Below are positions 63,901 to 64,000 of a stretch of DNA of 64,000 nt, in pieces. The position numbers and the translations under genes were made by a program. This DNA is from Fischerella sp. JS2 (GTDB taxonomy: Bacteria > Cyanobacteriota > Cyanobacteriia > Cyanobacteriales > Nostocaceae), in assembly GCF_032393985.1 (NCBI RefSeq), contig NZ_CP135918.1:2852001-2916000 (forward strand), written 5' to 3'. Positions within the stretch are counted from its first letter, which is position 1; every line of letters begins with the position of its first letter. Below the pieces are notes generated by a model. It worked only from the letters and a program-made list of their open reading frames with translations. It was not told where the DNA came from and ran no database searches.

Positions 63901-64000
63901 ATGTTGAACTTGTTGAAGCGAATTGGTAGTGGAAATATGAAACATTACTCTGATGCATGGATTGAGGAATGGTGCCAAGAAAATGGCTGGACGGATTTAT
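63901..64000 (+). CDS. N-terminal part of a hypothetical protein, cut by window edge
   Basis: An open frame of 33 codons from ATG 63901 (or ATG 63937) to the window end, reading KHYSDAWIEEWCQENGWTDL near its end. The Trp-rich WCQENGWTDLF-like segment looks conserved rather than random. Family not named; incomplete. Confidence 0.55.
   Translation, partial: MLNLLKRIGSGNMKHYSDAWIEEWCQENGWTDL

Overview
The window comes from a filamentous, probably heterocyst-forming cyanobacterium (Nostocales type). The evidence is a beta-carboxysome operon, many HIP1 octamers (GCGATCGC) on both strands, and heptad-based short tandem repeats (STRR) in most gaps. Nearly all recognisable genes are cyanobacterial housekeeping families. 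No tRNA, rRNA, CRISPR array, transposase or prophage gene was seen.

Layout. 1-5029: end of a carboxysome operon (ccmK tail, ccmL, ccmM with three Rubisco-small-subunit-like domains and an internal start, ccmN, ccmO) followed by a CmpR/RbcR-type LysR regulator. 5.7-20 kb: a hybrid receiver-GAF histidine kinase, a MuiA-like protein, Uma2-family proteins, mnmE, an ECF-type ATPase, a VOC protein behind a 21-nt tandem repeat, lipoproteins, a HEAT-repeat protein, a GNAT acetyltransferase and an AmpG-like permease.

20.3-39.2 kb is the most interesting region. It is a DNA phosphorothioation (Dnd) island carrying dndB, dndC, dndD, dndE, a Dnd-associated methyltransferase-like gene and Dnd-associated protein 4. 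Inside it lies a five-gene, same-strand module: a DUF4007 protein, an unrecognised 147-aa protein, a giant BrxC/PglY-like ATPase, a PglZ-domain protein and a BrxL-like ATPase without a Lon domain. DndC, DndD and DndE would place sulfur in the DNA backbone, while the BREX-like proteins are the probable effector, comparable to the archaeal DndCDEA-PbeABCD concept. dndA is absent. A small HTH regulator sits between dndD and dndC, and two gaps share a near-identical dyad (TACC-N-ATGGGTA) that may be its operator.

39.3-64 kb: YjbQ, KTSC and ComFB proteins, murF, a PfkB sugar kinase, gluconokinase, a HEAT-repeat gene broken by a stop codon, an AraC regulator, a GFA protein, leuCD, a 2OG-Fe dioxygenase facing a DUF711 gene, a PlsC acyltransferase, a Yfr1-like small RNA, a Ser/Thr kinase, queA, yraN, a lumenal pentapeptide protein and a large penicillin acylase. 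A striking feature is that dispersed repeats have expanded in frame inside at least four protein genes (a GNAT, queA, yraN, the acylase), and hairpin-forming repeats sit at many operon ends.
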